From NCBI GenBank assembly GCA_944350085.1, contig CALVNY010000002.1:1-51218 (forward strand): DNA of 51,218 bases. Reading direction: 5' to 3'. The notes below the pieces were generated by a model. The model ran no database searches. It was not told the origin of the DNA and saw only the letters and a program-made list of their open reading frames with translations. Position numbers and translations under genes: made by a program. Positions 19,374-29,000 of this stretch are shown one piece after another; within the stretch, counting starts at the first letter, position 1, and each line of letters opens with the position of its first letter. Source of the DNA: an uncultured Clostridia bacterium. GTDB lineage: Bacteria > Bacillota > Clostridia > Christensenellales > UBA1242.

Positions 19374-20450
19374 ATGATAAGTAAATTAGAAAAAATAAAT
19401 GAAAGATTTAAGGAATTGTCGCAACTTATAGTTTCAAGTGATGTTATTGCTGATAATAAACTTTATACTAAATATGTAAAAGAATATTCTGCAATTCAAC
19501 CTATTGCAGAAAAGTATGAAGAATATGTTAAGGTTAGCAAAGATTTAAAAGAAAGCGAAGACCTTTTGGCTTTAGAAGAAGAACCTGAAATGCGTTCAAT
19601 GATTAATGAAAATATTATGGAATGCAAAAATAAACTATCTAACTTAGATGAAGAAATCAAAATATTGTTGTTGCCAAAAGATGACAATGATGAAAAAAAT
19701 ATTATTATGGAAATTCGTGGTGGAGCAGGTGGCGACGAAGCAACTTTATTTGCAGCAGAACTAATGCGTATGTATATGCGCTATGCTGAAAGGCATCATT
19801 GGAAAGTTGAAATTTTAAGTTTAAACGAAACAGAAGTTGGTGGTGTTAAAGAAACAAGTTTTGTTATAAAAGGCAAGGGCGTTTATAGCAGATTAAAATA
19901 CGAAAGTGGTGTTCATAGAGTTCAAAGAGTTCCAGAAACAGAAGCAAGTGGAAGAATTCACACTAGCACAGCCACTGTTGCAGTACTTCCAGAACACGAA
20001 GAAGTTGATATTGAAATTGACGAAAAAGATTTAAGGATTGATGTTTTTAGATCTAGTGGTGCAGGTGGACAACATGTTAATAAAACAGAAAGTGCTATAA
20101 GAATTACTCATATTCCAACAGGAATTGTTGTTGAGTGCCAAGATGAAAGAAGCCAACTAAAAAACAAAGAAAGAGCATTTAGCATTTTAAAGAGTAAATT
20201 GTATGATTTTTACCAAATGCAAAAAGATGAAGAATATGCTAGAAACAGGCGTAATCAAGTAGGCACAGGCGATAGGAGTGAAAGAATAAGAACTTACAAT
20301 TATCCACAAGGAAGGCTTACTGACCATAGAATAAATTACACAGTTTATAATCTTCTTGCCTTTTTAGATGGCGACTTAGACGATTTGATTGATAATTTAA
20401 AAATTGCTGACCAAAAGGCAAAACTAGAAAATTCGGAAATTGAAGATTAA
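19374..20450 (+). CDS. prfA: Peptide chain release factor 1
   Basis: 358 aa, normal length. It recognises UAA and UAG and triggers peptide release. The GGQ motif is at 231-233 in [15 protein letters not shown], and the codon-reading PxT motif is PET (187-189, usually PAT or PVT). The conserved [15 protein letters not shown] and [18 protein letters not shown] segments are present. RF1 rather than RF2 is supported by the PxT motif and the absence of an SPF tripeptide. It is probably co-transcribed with prmC and ends in a strong terminator. Confidence 0.97.
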   Translation: MISKLEKINERFKELSQLIVSSDVIADNKLYTKYVKEYSAIQPIAEKYEEYVKVSKDLKESEDLLALEEEPEMRSMINENIMECKNKLSNLDEEIKILLLPKDDNDEKNIIMEIRGGAGGDEATLFAAELMRMYMRYAERHHWKVEILSLNETEVGGVKETSFVIKGKGVYSRLKYESGVHRVQRVPETEASGRIHTSTATVAVLPEHEEVDIEIDEKDLRIDVFRSSGAGGQHVNKTESAIRITHIPTGIVVECQDERSQLKNKERAFSILKSKLYDFYQMQKDEEYARNRRNQVGTGDRSERIRTYNYPQGRLTDHRINYTVYNLLAFLDGDLDDLIDNLKIADQKAKLENSEIED

Positions 20451-20452
20451 TT

Positions 20453-20480
20453 AAAAACACTTGATTTCAAGTGTTTTTTT
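20453..20480. terminator. Terminator after prfA (bidirectional)
   Basis: AAAAACACTTG / CAAGTGTTTTT stem with an ATTT loop and a T run. The A run on the other side would let it also serve the convergent small gene at 20493-20675. Confidence 0.85.
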
Positions 20481-20492
20481 GTTTAAGGATAA

Positions 20493-20675
20493 TTAAAATG
20501 TTCTATTGCATCTATTACAAGAACAATTGCAACTAGAATTGTTGGTTTGATTAAATAATTCTAGAACCAACAAAAGTAATATTAAAAAGTTAGTGTTTGT
20601 GTTTAAATTGCTGTCTGTTGCACTTGCAAAAATGGACAAAAGTAAAACAAAAAGAACATCTTGTGAAAAATCCAT
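20493..20675 (-). CDS. Small membrane protein with Cys-rich C-terminus
   Basis: 60 aa, not recognised. The ATG at 20675 is preceded by AAGGGGG at good spacing, which supports a real gene in this otherwise empty 360-bp gap. It has two hydrophobic stretches (about residues 7-18 and 30-41) separated by a short polar NLNTNTN segment. The tail has the pattern C-x-C-x-C-x2-C within SSCNCSCNRCNRTF. Short membrane proteins with Cys-rich ends are common among spore-associated proteins of Firmicutes, but that link is only suggestive. It is convergent with prfA and divergent from the ArsR-type regulator. Confidence 0.6.
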   Translation of the reverse strand: MDFSQDVLFVLLLSIFASATDSNLNTNTNFLILLLLVLELFNQTNNSSCNCSCNRCNRTF

Positions 20676-20813
20676 ATAATTATCCCCCTTATATTACAAA
20701 ATTCTTTTATATAATTTATTATGTTACAAAAATAGAATTTGTGAAAAATTGTTTTAATTACTTTAATTTACTAAAATTAATATGTTTTATTAATTTAAAT
20801 TATAGGAGAATTT

Positions 20814-21155
20814 ATGGGAAACATATTATTGTCAATTGAAAAACAAAATGATTTGTTTGAATTTATGCCAGCAAACGAAACCACTGAAAAGTTGGCAAAC
20901 TTTTTTAGTGCATTTTCGGATTCCACAAGAATAAAAATTATTTCAGCACTTTGTTTAAATGAAATGTGTGTAACAGACATTTCAAAACTTTTAAATATCA
21001 ATCAAACAACAGTAAGCCATCAATTAAAATTTTTAAAGCAATATGGTGCAGTAACAAGTAGGCGAGATGGAAAAGTGATTTTTTACAATATATCTTGCAA
21101 TGATATCAATGAAGTTATGCTAAATGGTGTTAATTATTTGTTGGATAATGCGTAA
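20814..21155 (+). CDS. ArsR/SmtB-family transcriptional regulator
   Basis: 113 aa. A single winged-helix domain: FFSAFSDSTRIKIISAL (helices 1-2), EMCVTDISKLLNINQTTVSHQLKFLKQYGAV (HTH), then the wing SRRDGKVIFYNI. Most ArsR proteins sense As/Sb with a CVC motif in the third helix; here it reads CVTD, leaving one Cys, and the helix-5 metal-site pattern of SmtB/CzrA is not visible. It may therefore sense something else or act by redox. AGGAGA precedes the ATG. No transporter or resistance gene is adjacent; the divergent neighbour is the small Cys-rich membrane protein, which is a possible target. Confidence 0.9.
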   Translation: MGNILLSIEKQNDLFEFMPANETTEKLANFFSAFSDSTRIKIISALCLNEMCVTDISKLLNINQTTVSHQLKFLKQYGAVTSRRDGKVIFYNISCNDINEVMLNGVNYLLDNA

Positions 21156-21303
21156 AAAAAATTAAATTTAATGTAATTTATTTGGTTTATGATTAATATT
21201 TTTTGTTAAATAATTTAATTGAAGTAAAAAATATTTGTTGAAACTTATGAATAATTACATTTAATTCATTTTTTTATTTATGTTGCTTTAATGTATTTTA
21301 CTG

Positions 21304-21312
21304 TGTTAAAAT
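21304..21312 (+). promoter_or_regulatory. Extended -10 promoter of uvrC (near-leaderless)
   Basis: TGTTAAAAT (21304-21312) with TTGCTT (21283-21288) upstream at an 18-nt spacing. The predicted transcription start is about 21319-21321, at or just before the uvrC ATG. Confidence 0.55.
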
Positions 21313-21321
21313 ATATACATA

Positions 21322-23127
21322 ATGGATAGGTTAGTTAGATTAAAAGAAAAAGCAAGCAATCTTCCTAAAACATCTGGTGTTTATATAATGAAAGATGTTG
21401 ATGGAAATATTATTTATATTGGCAAAGCAAAAGTTTTAAAAAACAGAGTTAGCCAATACTTTTTTAATACCGTTAAACAAGAAAAAGTTATGGCAATGGT
21501 TAATAATGTTTGGGATTTTGATTACATTTTAACTAATAGCGAACTAGAAGCCTTAACACTTGAAAGTAATTTGATTAAGGACAACCAACCATTTTATAAT
21601 ATACTTTTAAAAGACGGAAAAAATCACCCATATATAAAAATTGATTTAAAAAAAGATTATCCTGTTATTGAATTAACAAGGGTTTTAAAACACGATGGTG
21701 CAAAATATTTTGGACCATATTTTGGCATAATTAATGGTAGAGAAGTGTTAAATATAATAAACACCACTTTTATGGTTAGAGATTGTAAATATAGTTTTGG
21801 AAAAGGGAAATTTTTAAAAAGACCTTGTCTAAATTACGAAATGGGGCAATGCCTAGCACCATGCGTTAATAAAGTAACAAAGGAAGAATATAGGCGAGAA
21901 TTAGATAAAGTAATTGATTTTTTAAATGGAAACACAAAAGATATTAAAGAATTGCTACTTAAAAAAATGCAAACTTGTGTTGAACTAGAACAATTTGAAA
22001 AGGCCATGGTTTATCGTGATAACATTAAAATGTTAGATTATTTGGACAGCAAAGTTATTACTGAAATTAACAAAAATATTGACATTGATGTTTTTGGTTA
22101 TGCATTTAACGGGTTTGACAGTGTGGTTAGTGTTTTGGTTGTTCGTGGTGGCAAAATATTAGGATTAAACAATTATTCTTTAAGTAATATTAGTGATAAA
22201 TACGAAACATTAATGCAATTTATTCCAAGATACTACAACGAATTTTCAATTCCACCAAAGAATATTTATGTTGAAGAAATTGATAATGATGTTATTTCTG
22301 AATATTTAAGTGGCTTTGTTGATTACAAGGTTAATGTTGTTACTCCAATTAAAGGCACAAACAAACACTTAATTAATATGGCAAACGACAATGCAAAAGA
22401 ATATTTGGAAAAAAGTTTAGACAAAATAAAAACCGAAAAAGATAAAACCGTTGGTGCACTTGAACTGTTAAAGAAAGACTTAAATTTAAAAGAAATTCCT
22501 TACCGCATTGAAGGATATGACATAAGCCATATTAGTGGAACAAACAAAGTTGCTAGCATGGTTGTGTTTGTAAATGGTGTTAAAGCAAGCAAAGAATACA
22601 GAAAGTTTGTTATAAAAACAGTTGAAGGAAACAATGATTTTGCTTGTATGAAAGAGGTTTTAACAAGAAGATTATCCAACACAACCAAAAGTTTTAGTAA
22701 ACTGCCAAATCTTATTTTGATTGATGGCGGGATGGGGCAGTTAGCTTATGCCAACTCCGTTTTGCAAGATTTAGGATTTGACATTGACATCATAAGTTTA
22801 GCAAAACGAGAAGAAGAAGTTTATAAACCAAATAGCAACACACCAATAGTTTTATCTAGAAGCCATTATGGACTAAAATTGCTTCAAAAAGTTAGAGATG
22901 AAAGCCATAGGTTTGCAATAACATTTCATAGACAAAAAAGAACAAAAAGTATGCTAAAAAGTGAATTAAAAAATATTGTTGGTGTTGGAGAATCAACAAT
23001 AAATAAGTTGCTTGAAAAATTTAAAAATATTGACAACATAAAACAAGCAGAAATAAGTGAATTAGTTATAAATGGAATAAACAAAAAAACTGCACAAAAC
23101 ATCTATAATTATTTCCATAAAAATTAA
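21322..23127 (+). CDS. uvrC: Excinuclease ABC subunit C
   Basis: 601 aa. UvrC makes the 3' and 5' incisions around bulky DNA lesions in nucleotide excision repair. The domains in order are: GIY-YIG nuclease (TSGVYIMKDVDGNIIYIGKA, about 17-36), a Cys cluster region (RPCLNYEMGQCLAPC), the UVR domain that binds UvrB (about 205-240), the RNase H-like endonuclease (IEGYDISHISG, LILIDGGMGQL), and a C-terminal HhH pair (VGVGESTINKLLEKF). There is no Shine-Dalgarno; the -10 element lies immediately upstream, suggesting a leaderless mRNA. uvrA and uvrB are not in the window. Confidence 0.96.
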   Translation: MDRLVRLKEKASNLPKTSGVYIMKDVDGNIIYIGKAKVLKNRVSQYFFNTVKQEKVMAMVNNVWDFDYILTNSELEALTLESNLIKDNQPFYNILLKDGKNHPYIKIDLKKDYPVIELTRVLKHDGAKYFGPYFGIINGREVLNIINTTFMVRDCKYSFGKGKFLKRPCLNYEMGQCLAPCVNKVTKEEYRRELDKVIDFLNGNTKDIKELLLKKMQTCVELEQFEKAMVYRDNIKMLDYLDSKVITEINKNIDIDVFGYAFNGFDSVVSVLVVRGGKILGLNNYSLSNISDKYETLMQFIPRYYNEFSIPPKNIYVEEIDNDVISEYLSGFVDYKVNVVTPIKGTNKHLINMANDNAKEYLEKSLDKIKTEKDKTVGALELLKKDLNLKEIPYRIEGYDISHISGTNKVASMVVFVNGVKASKEYRKFVIKTVEGNNDFACMKEVLTRRLSNTTKSFSKLPNLILIDGGMGQLAYANSVLQDLGFDIDIISLAKREEEVYKPNSNTPIVLSRSHYGLKLLQKVRDESHRFAITFHRQKRTKSMLKSELKNIVGVGESTINKLLEKFKNIDNIKQAEISELVINGINKKTAQNIYNYFHKN

Positions 23128-23214
23128 CATATTATTTAGTTTTTGAATAATAATTATTACATGTTATGACTTGATTTTTAATTGTAAAAATTATTGTTTT
23201 AAGGTAAAATAAAT

Positions 23215-24120
23215 ATGTTAAGCAAAAAACAAATCTTAATTTTAAAAAAAATTGTTCATGGAAATTTAGAAACCAATGTTAGTATGAAAAATCACACTTC
23301 ATTTAGAATTGGTGGAAATGCCAGTGTTGTTATTTTTCCTAGCGAAATACCAGATTTAATTGAAGCAATATTATACTTAAATAAAATAAAATGCAAGTAT
23401 TATTGTTTTGGACTTGGTTCTAACTTGCTTGTTAGTGACAACAATATTTGTGATATTGTTTTAATAAAACTTGGCAGAAATTTTAACCATGTAACAGTTG
23501 ATAAAAACAAAATTATTGCTTACAGTGGTGCAAGTTTAAACAGCCTTTGCATGCACGCATTAAATGCTGAACTAACAGGGCTTGAAGATGCTTTTGGAAT
23601 TCCTGGAAGTATTGGTGGTGCAGTTTTAATGAACGCAGGAGCATACAATTTTGAAACAAAAAATGTAGTAAGCCGAGTTGTTGCTTTAATTAATAATAAA
23701 ATACAAATTTTTACTGAATTTAATTTTTCTTATAGACATAGTATTTTTCAAGAACTTAAAAATGTTATAATTTTACAAGTTGAATTAAAATTAAACAAAG
23801 GAATCAAGGCCAATATTAAGTCCAGGATGGACGAAATTATGAATCTTAGAAAAACTACTCAGCCACTAGATTTTCCAAGTGCTGGCAGTGTTTTTAAAAG
23901 AATTAATGGCATAGTTGTAAGTTATGAAATTGACAAAATGGGGTTAAAAGGCAAAAGCATTGGTGGTGCTTTAATCAGCACAAAACATGCAGGCTTTATT
24001 GTTAACACTGGAAATGCAAAATGCCAAGATGTAAAAGATTTAATTAATTTAGTAAAAGAAAAATTTAAAAAAGAAAAAAATATTGAACTAAAAGAAGAAA
24101 TAAAATATTTAGGAGGTTAA
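23215..24120 (+). CDS. murB: UDP-N-acetylenolpyruvoylglucosamine reductase MurB
   Basis: 301 aa, an FAD- and NADPH-dependent enzyme that reduces the enolpyruvyl group to make UDP-MurNAc. Motifs are NHTSFRIGGNA, GLGSNLLVSD, the FAD loop GIPGSIGGAVLMNAGAY, RHSIFQ, then DFPSAGSVFKR (catalytic Ser), and the C-terminal ELKEEIKYLG with the catalytic Glu. It begins the conserved murB-PHP-whiA cluster; the PHP gene starts 2 nt after it, with its AGGAGG inside the murB end. AAGG lies 10 nt before the ATG. Confidence 0.96.
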   Translation: MLSKKQILILKKIVHGNLETNVSMKNHTSFRIGGNASVVIFPSEIPDLIEAILYLNKIKCKYYCFGLGSNLLVSDNNICDIVLIKLGRNFNHVTVDKNKIIAYSGASLNSLCMHALNAELTGLEDAFGIPGSIGGAVLMNAGAYNFETKNVVSRVVALINNKIQIFTEFNFSYRHSIFQELKNVIILQVELKLNKGIKANIKSRMDEIMNLRKTTQPLDFPSAGSVFKRINGIVVSYEIDKMGLKGKSIGGALISTKHAGFIVNTGNAKCQDVKDLINLVKEKFKKEKNIELKEEIKYLGG

Positions 24121-24121
24121 T

Positions 24122-24874
24122 ATGATTTTATTTGGTGACTATCATACTCACACAATATACACACATGGCAAAAGCACAATTGAAGAAAATGTGCTTGTTG
24201 CAATAAAAAAGGGACTAAAAGAAGTTGCAATTACAGAGCATAGTTATAAACATTTTGCTCATCCTGTTAAAAGAAAAAATATAAAAGTAATGCGTGAAGA
24301 AGTTGATAGGTTAAACAAAAAATATCCAGAGATTAAAATTTTGCTTGGATTAGAGTGCAATTTACTTGGAGTAAATGGTGAAATAGATTTAACTGATGAA
24401 GAAGAAAAAATGCTTGATTTAGTTGTTTTAGGATATCATAAAACATTTAAACCAACTTTTAAAAATTTTTTCAAATTTTTAATTCCAAACACATTTAGAA
24501 TTGGACAAGCCAGCAAAAAAAGGATTGAAATTAATACAAACGCCTATATAAATGCAATGAAAAAACATAAAATTGACATACTAGCTCATTTAAAATATGC
24601 CAACTGTACAGTTGATGTTAAAAAAATTGCAGACTTTGCTGGAACACAAAACACCTATATTGAATTAAATGGAAAAAGAATAAATTTTACAGATGAAGAA
24701 ATTTTAGATGTTGTAAATTCTAATGCAAAATTTATTATTGATAGTGATGCTCACATTTGTGACAAAGTTGGAGAAAATAATCACGCACTAAATATTTTAA
24801 CCAGACTAAACATACCACAAGAAAAAGTTGCAAACATTGGCAAAACACCAACATTTAAAAATCATAAAGGATAA
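24122..24874 (+). CDS. PHP-domain phosphoesterase (YcdX-like)
   Basis: 250 aa. A polymerase-and-histidinol-phosphatase domain enzyme: DYHTHTIYTHG (6-16) supplies the first metal-binding histidines, then ITEHS, LLGLECNLLG with the conserved Glu, LGYHKT, a late DILAHLKY, and DSDAH near the C-terminus. These are all features of a trinuclear-metal phosphoesterase. The substrate is unknown. It is translationally coupled to murB (AGGAGG overlapping the murB end) and closely followed by whiA, as in many Clostridia. Confidence 0.9.
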   Translation: MILFGDYHTHTIYTHGKSTIEENVLVAIKKGLKEVAITEHSYKHFAHPVKRKNIKVMREEVDRLNKKYPEIKILLGLECNLLGVNGEIDLTDEEEKMLDLVVLGYHKTFKPTFKNFFKFLIPNTFRIGQASKKRIEINTNAYINAMKKHKIDILAHLKYANCTVDVKKIADFAGTQNTYIELNGKRINFTDEEILDVVNSNAKFIIDSDAHICDKVGENNHALNILTRLNIPQEKVANIGKTPTFKNHKG

Positions 24875-24878
24875 AGAT

Positions 24879-25859
24879 ATGTCATTTGCATACGAAGCAA
24901 AACAAGAAATTTTAAAAAGTAAAATTGAAGGCGATACAGATTGTATTGCTTTTCTTAGTGCAGTTATTAAATGTGCTGGTGTTATTGGGCTTGTTAAAGG
25001 CAAAAAAATTCTTGAAATTTACACAGAAGTTACAAACTTATATGAAAAAATAAATGCAATAATAAAGCAATATTATGGTGTTGAATGTGAATTAGAAGTT
25101 ATTGAAGATAGTTTGTCGGACAAATTCACAAGATATAAAATAACAATTCCAGAAGAAGTTTCAAACGAAATTTTAAATGACACTGGAATTATGAAATATC
25201 AAGACGACATTTTGCAAGTGAATAACGGAATAGATGAGTATGTAATAAACGAAGATTCTGCTAAAATTGCTTACATAAAAGGGGCATTTATTGCTTGTGC
25301 AACTAGTAATATTGTAATAAAAAATTATAACAACAACACAAGGGCAAGTTCGGGGTATCATTTGGAATTTGTGTTTTCTTTTGATAAATTGGCTGAAGAT
25401 TTTGTTAAATTATTATCTTATTTTAATATTAAAGCAAAAATTACTGTTAGGAAAAACAATCCACTTGTTTATATTAAAGAGTATCAATTGATATGCGACA
25501 CTTTGGCATTGGTTGAAGCTGTTTCAAGTGTTTTAAAACTTCAAAATGAAGCAGCCATTAGAGATTTAAGAAACAATGTTAATAGGCAAACAAATTGCAT
25601 TAATGCAAACTTAAACAAAACTGTTAACGCAAGCGTTAAACAACTAAATGCAATTAAAATTATTCAGGACACAGTTGGAATTGAAAGTTTAGAAGATAAT
25701 TTGCAGGAACTTTGTTTGCTTAGGTTGGCTAATCCAGATGAATCTTTGGATAGTTTGAAAAATTTATATAGTTGTAAAATTTCCAAAAGTGGAATTAATC
25801 ACAGGCTAAATAAAATAATTTCTATTGCAGAAAATATTAAAGGAAGTAAAATCGAATAA
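24879..25859 (+). CDS. whiA: DNA-binding protein WhiA
   Basis: 326 aa from ATG 24879 (AAAGG 8 nt upstream, starting MSFAYEAKQEI as in the family). WhiA combines an N-terminal degenerate LAGLIDADG homing-endonuclease-like fold (AYIKGAFIACATSN with SGYHLEFVFSF) and a C-terminal HTH (LRLANPDESLDSLKN followed by KISKSGINHRLNKI). In Firmicutes it affects division and chromosome segregation; in actinobacteria it controls sporulation. In most Firmicutes rapZ and yvcK sit directly before whiA; here they are absent and the PHP gene is adjacent. Confidence 0.95.
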   Translation: MSFAYEAKQEILKSKIEGDTDCIAFLSAVIKCAGVIGLVKGKKILEIYTEVTNLYEKINAIIKQYYGVECELEVIEDSLSDKFTRYKITIPEEVSNEILNDTGIMKYQDDILQVNNGIDEYVINEDSAKIAYIKGAFIACATSNIVIKNYNNNTRASSGYHLEFVFSFDKLAEDFVKLLSYFNIKAKITVRKNNPLVYIKEYQLICDTLALVEAVSSVLKLQNEAAIRDLRNNVNRQTNCINANLNKTVNASVKQLNAIKIIQDTVGIESLEDNLQELCLLRLANPDESLDSLKNLYSCKISKSGINHRLNKIISIAENIKGSKIE

Positions 25860-25862
25860 ATT

Positions 25863-25891
25863 AAAATGGCTTTAAATAGCCATTTTTTATT
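25863..25891 (+). terminator. Terminator after whiA
   Basis: AAAATGGCT / AGCCATTTT perfect stem with a 6-nt loop and T-rich tail. Confidence 0.85.
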
Positions 25892-25954
25892 TTGTCAAAT
25901 AATTTTATAAGTCTTTTTTGTTTATATTTAACAATTAAATTAAGTATTAATCCT

Positions 25955-25983
25955 TTACCAAAGTTTTTTCAATATGTTATACT
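25955..25983 (+). promoter_or_regulatory. Sigma-A promoter of dnaE-pfkA
   Basis: TTACCA (25955-25960), 17-nt spacer, TATACT (25978-25983) with TGT before it. The transcription start would be near 25990, so the in-frame TTG at 25974 cannot be the start codon of dnaE. Confidence 0.65.
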
Positions 25984-26006
25984 ATATGTTGACTAAGGAG
26001 TGTTTT

Positions 26007-29000
26007 ATGGGGAATTTTGTTCATTTGCATTTACACACAGAATATAGTTTGCTTGATGGCGCTGCAAGAATTGATAAAGTTGTTAAAGTTGCAAAAGAAT
26101 ATGGCATGCCAGCACTTGCAATTACTGACCATGGAAATATGTATGGTGCAGTTGCTTTTTTTGATGCCTGTGAAGCACAAGGCATAAAAGCAATTTTTGG
26201 GTGTGAGTTTTATGTTTGTGATGATTTACATCAAAAACAAGGTAAAACAAAATTAAATCACTTGATTTTACTTGCAAAAAATGAAATTGGATATCACAAT
26301 TTATGCAAATTAAACACTATTGCTTTTGAATATGGTTATTATTATAAACCAAGAATAGATTTAAAAACACTAAAAGAACATAGTGAAGGTTTGGTTTGTT
26401 TAAGTGCTTGTTTGGCAGGGGAAATTCCACAAGCAATTTTAAATAGACAATATGATGAGGCTGAAAGGTTAGTTTGCTGGTTTAAAGACTTATTTAAAGA
26501 TGATTTTTATTTAGAACTTCAAAATCATGGGCTTGAAGAACAGTTTGAAGTTAATCAAAAATTAAAAGAATTTTCTAACAAATTTAACATAAAAACTGTT
26601 GCCACAAATGATGTGCATTATATTTATAAAGAAGATGCTGAAACGCAAGATGTTTTGCTTTGTGTTCAAATGGGAAAAACTTTGGACGACCCTGACCGAA
26701 TGAAATTTCCTAATAATGAATTTTATTTAAAAAATTATGATGAAATGGCAAAAGCATTTCCTAATGATTTAGATGCACTAGAAACAACTATGGAAATTGC
26801 AGACAAATGTAATTTTAAACTAACTTATGGGCATTATATGTATCCTAAATATGTTCCACCAACAGGGCAGGAACCAATAGATTATTTTAAAGATTTGATT
26901 GAAAATGGTTTAAAGAAAAAATACAAAGAAGTAACTCAAGAAATTAGAGACAGAATTGATTATGAAGTTGGTGTTATTTCAAAATTAGGATATGTAGAAT
27001 ATTATCTTATTGTGTGGGATTATATTAATGCTGCTAGAAATAAAGGCATTTCAGTTGGTCCCGGGAGAGGAAGTGGTGTTGGAAGTATTGTTGCATATTT
27101 AATGGGGATTACTGATGTTGACCCAATAAAATACGGACTATTCTTTGAAAGATTTTTAAATCCAGAAAGAGTAAGTGCACCAGACTTTGATATAGACTTT
27201 GAAGATAGCAGAAGAAGTGAAGTTTTTGATTATGTTAAAGAAAAATATGGTGAAGATAGAGTTGTTAAAATTATAACTTTTGGAACAATGGCGGCAAAAA
27301 ACGCCATTAAAGACGTTGCAAGAGTTATGCGTGTTCCTTATGCCGAGGTTGACAAAATAACTAAAGCAATTCCAAATAGTGTAAAAAGGCCAAGCATTAT
27401 TGGAAAAGTTTTTGGAATAAACAGAAAGCCAGACGCTCCTGACGAAACTGTTCCTGAACTTGTTGAAATGTACAACAACAATGAAGAAATAAAAAAGGTT
27501 ATAGATATTGCATACAAATTGGAAGATAGCCCAAGGCAAACAGGAATTCATGCTTGTGGAGTAATTATTGGTGGCGACATTTTGGATAAGCATATTCCAC
27601 TTGCCAAAAATGGTGACATTTTAACTAGTCAATATGTTGGTGGCGAACTTGAACATTTGGGACTATTAAAAATGGACTTTTTAGGGCTTAGAAACTTAAC
27701 TGATATTAAACAAGCAATTGAATTGGTTGAAAGGAACAGGGGAATTAAAGTAAACTTTGATGAAATGGAATTTAACGACCCAGAAGTTTATAAACTTATT
27801 TCAACGGGCAACACAAAAGCAATTTTCCAACTTGAATCAGGTGGATTTCAAAAGTTTATGAAGGAACTTCAACCAACTTGCCTTGAAGATATCATAGCCG
27901 GTGTTTCATTGTACAGACCGGGTCCAATGGATAGTATTCCAACATTTGTAAAAAACAAACACAATCCAGAAGGCATAACATATGTTAGTCCTTTGCTTGA
28001 ACCAATTCTTAATGTAACTTACGGCTGTATTGTTTATCAGGAACAAGTTATGAAAATTGTTCAAGTTTTGGCAGGTTACACTCTTGGCCGTGCTGATAGT
28101 GTTAGAAAAATGATGGGTAAAAAGAAACTTAAAGATCTTATGGCTGAAAGGGAAATTTTCTTAAATGGTTGCCCAGAACAAAACGGAAAGCCAGCAGTTG
28201 ATGGTGCAATTAAAAGAGGCTTAGATAAAGATGTTGCAAACAAACTATGGGACGAAATGGAAAAGTTTGGTTCTTATGCGTTTAACAAATCACATGCAGC
28301 AGCCTATGCTCATGTAACTTACCAAACAGCATATTTAAAAACATATTATGAGCCTGAATTTTTAACTAGTGTTTTAAATAATAGAATTACAAATATTGAT
28401 GAAGTTAAAAATTATGTAACTTACGCAAAAGAGGAAAAAATTCCTGTTTTGCCTCCTGATATTAATGAAAGTTCAACTTATTTTGATGTAAGAGATGGCA
28501 AAATTAGATTTGGTTTGGCTGCTTTAAAAAATGTTGGTGTTGCAGTTGTTGAAAGCATTATTGAAGAAAGAGAAAGAAATGGCAAATTTAAGTCATTACC
28601 TGATTTTATAAATAGAATGGATAGTGCAGCATTAAACAAAAGATGTATTGAAAGTATGATTTTAAGTGGGGCTTTTGATTGTTTTGGAAAGCATAGAAGC
28701 CAATTAATGCGTGTTTATCCAAGCATAATTGAAAAAACTGCATCAGACAAAAAGTATCAAGCAACAGGGCAATTTAGTTTGTTTGACACAATACTAAAAG
28801 ATGATGTTGTAAATGAAGTTGAATATCCAAATATTAAAGAATACGATATGGACACAAAACTTAAACTTGAAAAGGAAGTTGTTGGTGTTTATATTTCAGG
28901 TCATCCACTTGACAATTACTTAGATAAATACAAGGACTTTAATTTAACAAGTGACCAACTTGCTCCTGATGTTGAGGAATTTGAATCTACCGAAATTAAT

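Noticed and set aside
20597-20839. An 80-aa plus-strand frame before the ArsR-type gene
   Set aside because: No ribosome site, and it overlaps the better supported small minus-strand gene and the ArsR-type gene start.
27156-27593. A 145-aa minus-strand frame inside dnaE
   Set aside because: It is a shadow of the dnaE coding frame; composition (Phe, Asn, Cys-rich) and lack of a ribosome site argue against it.
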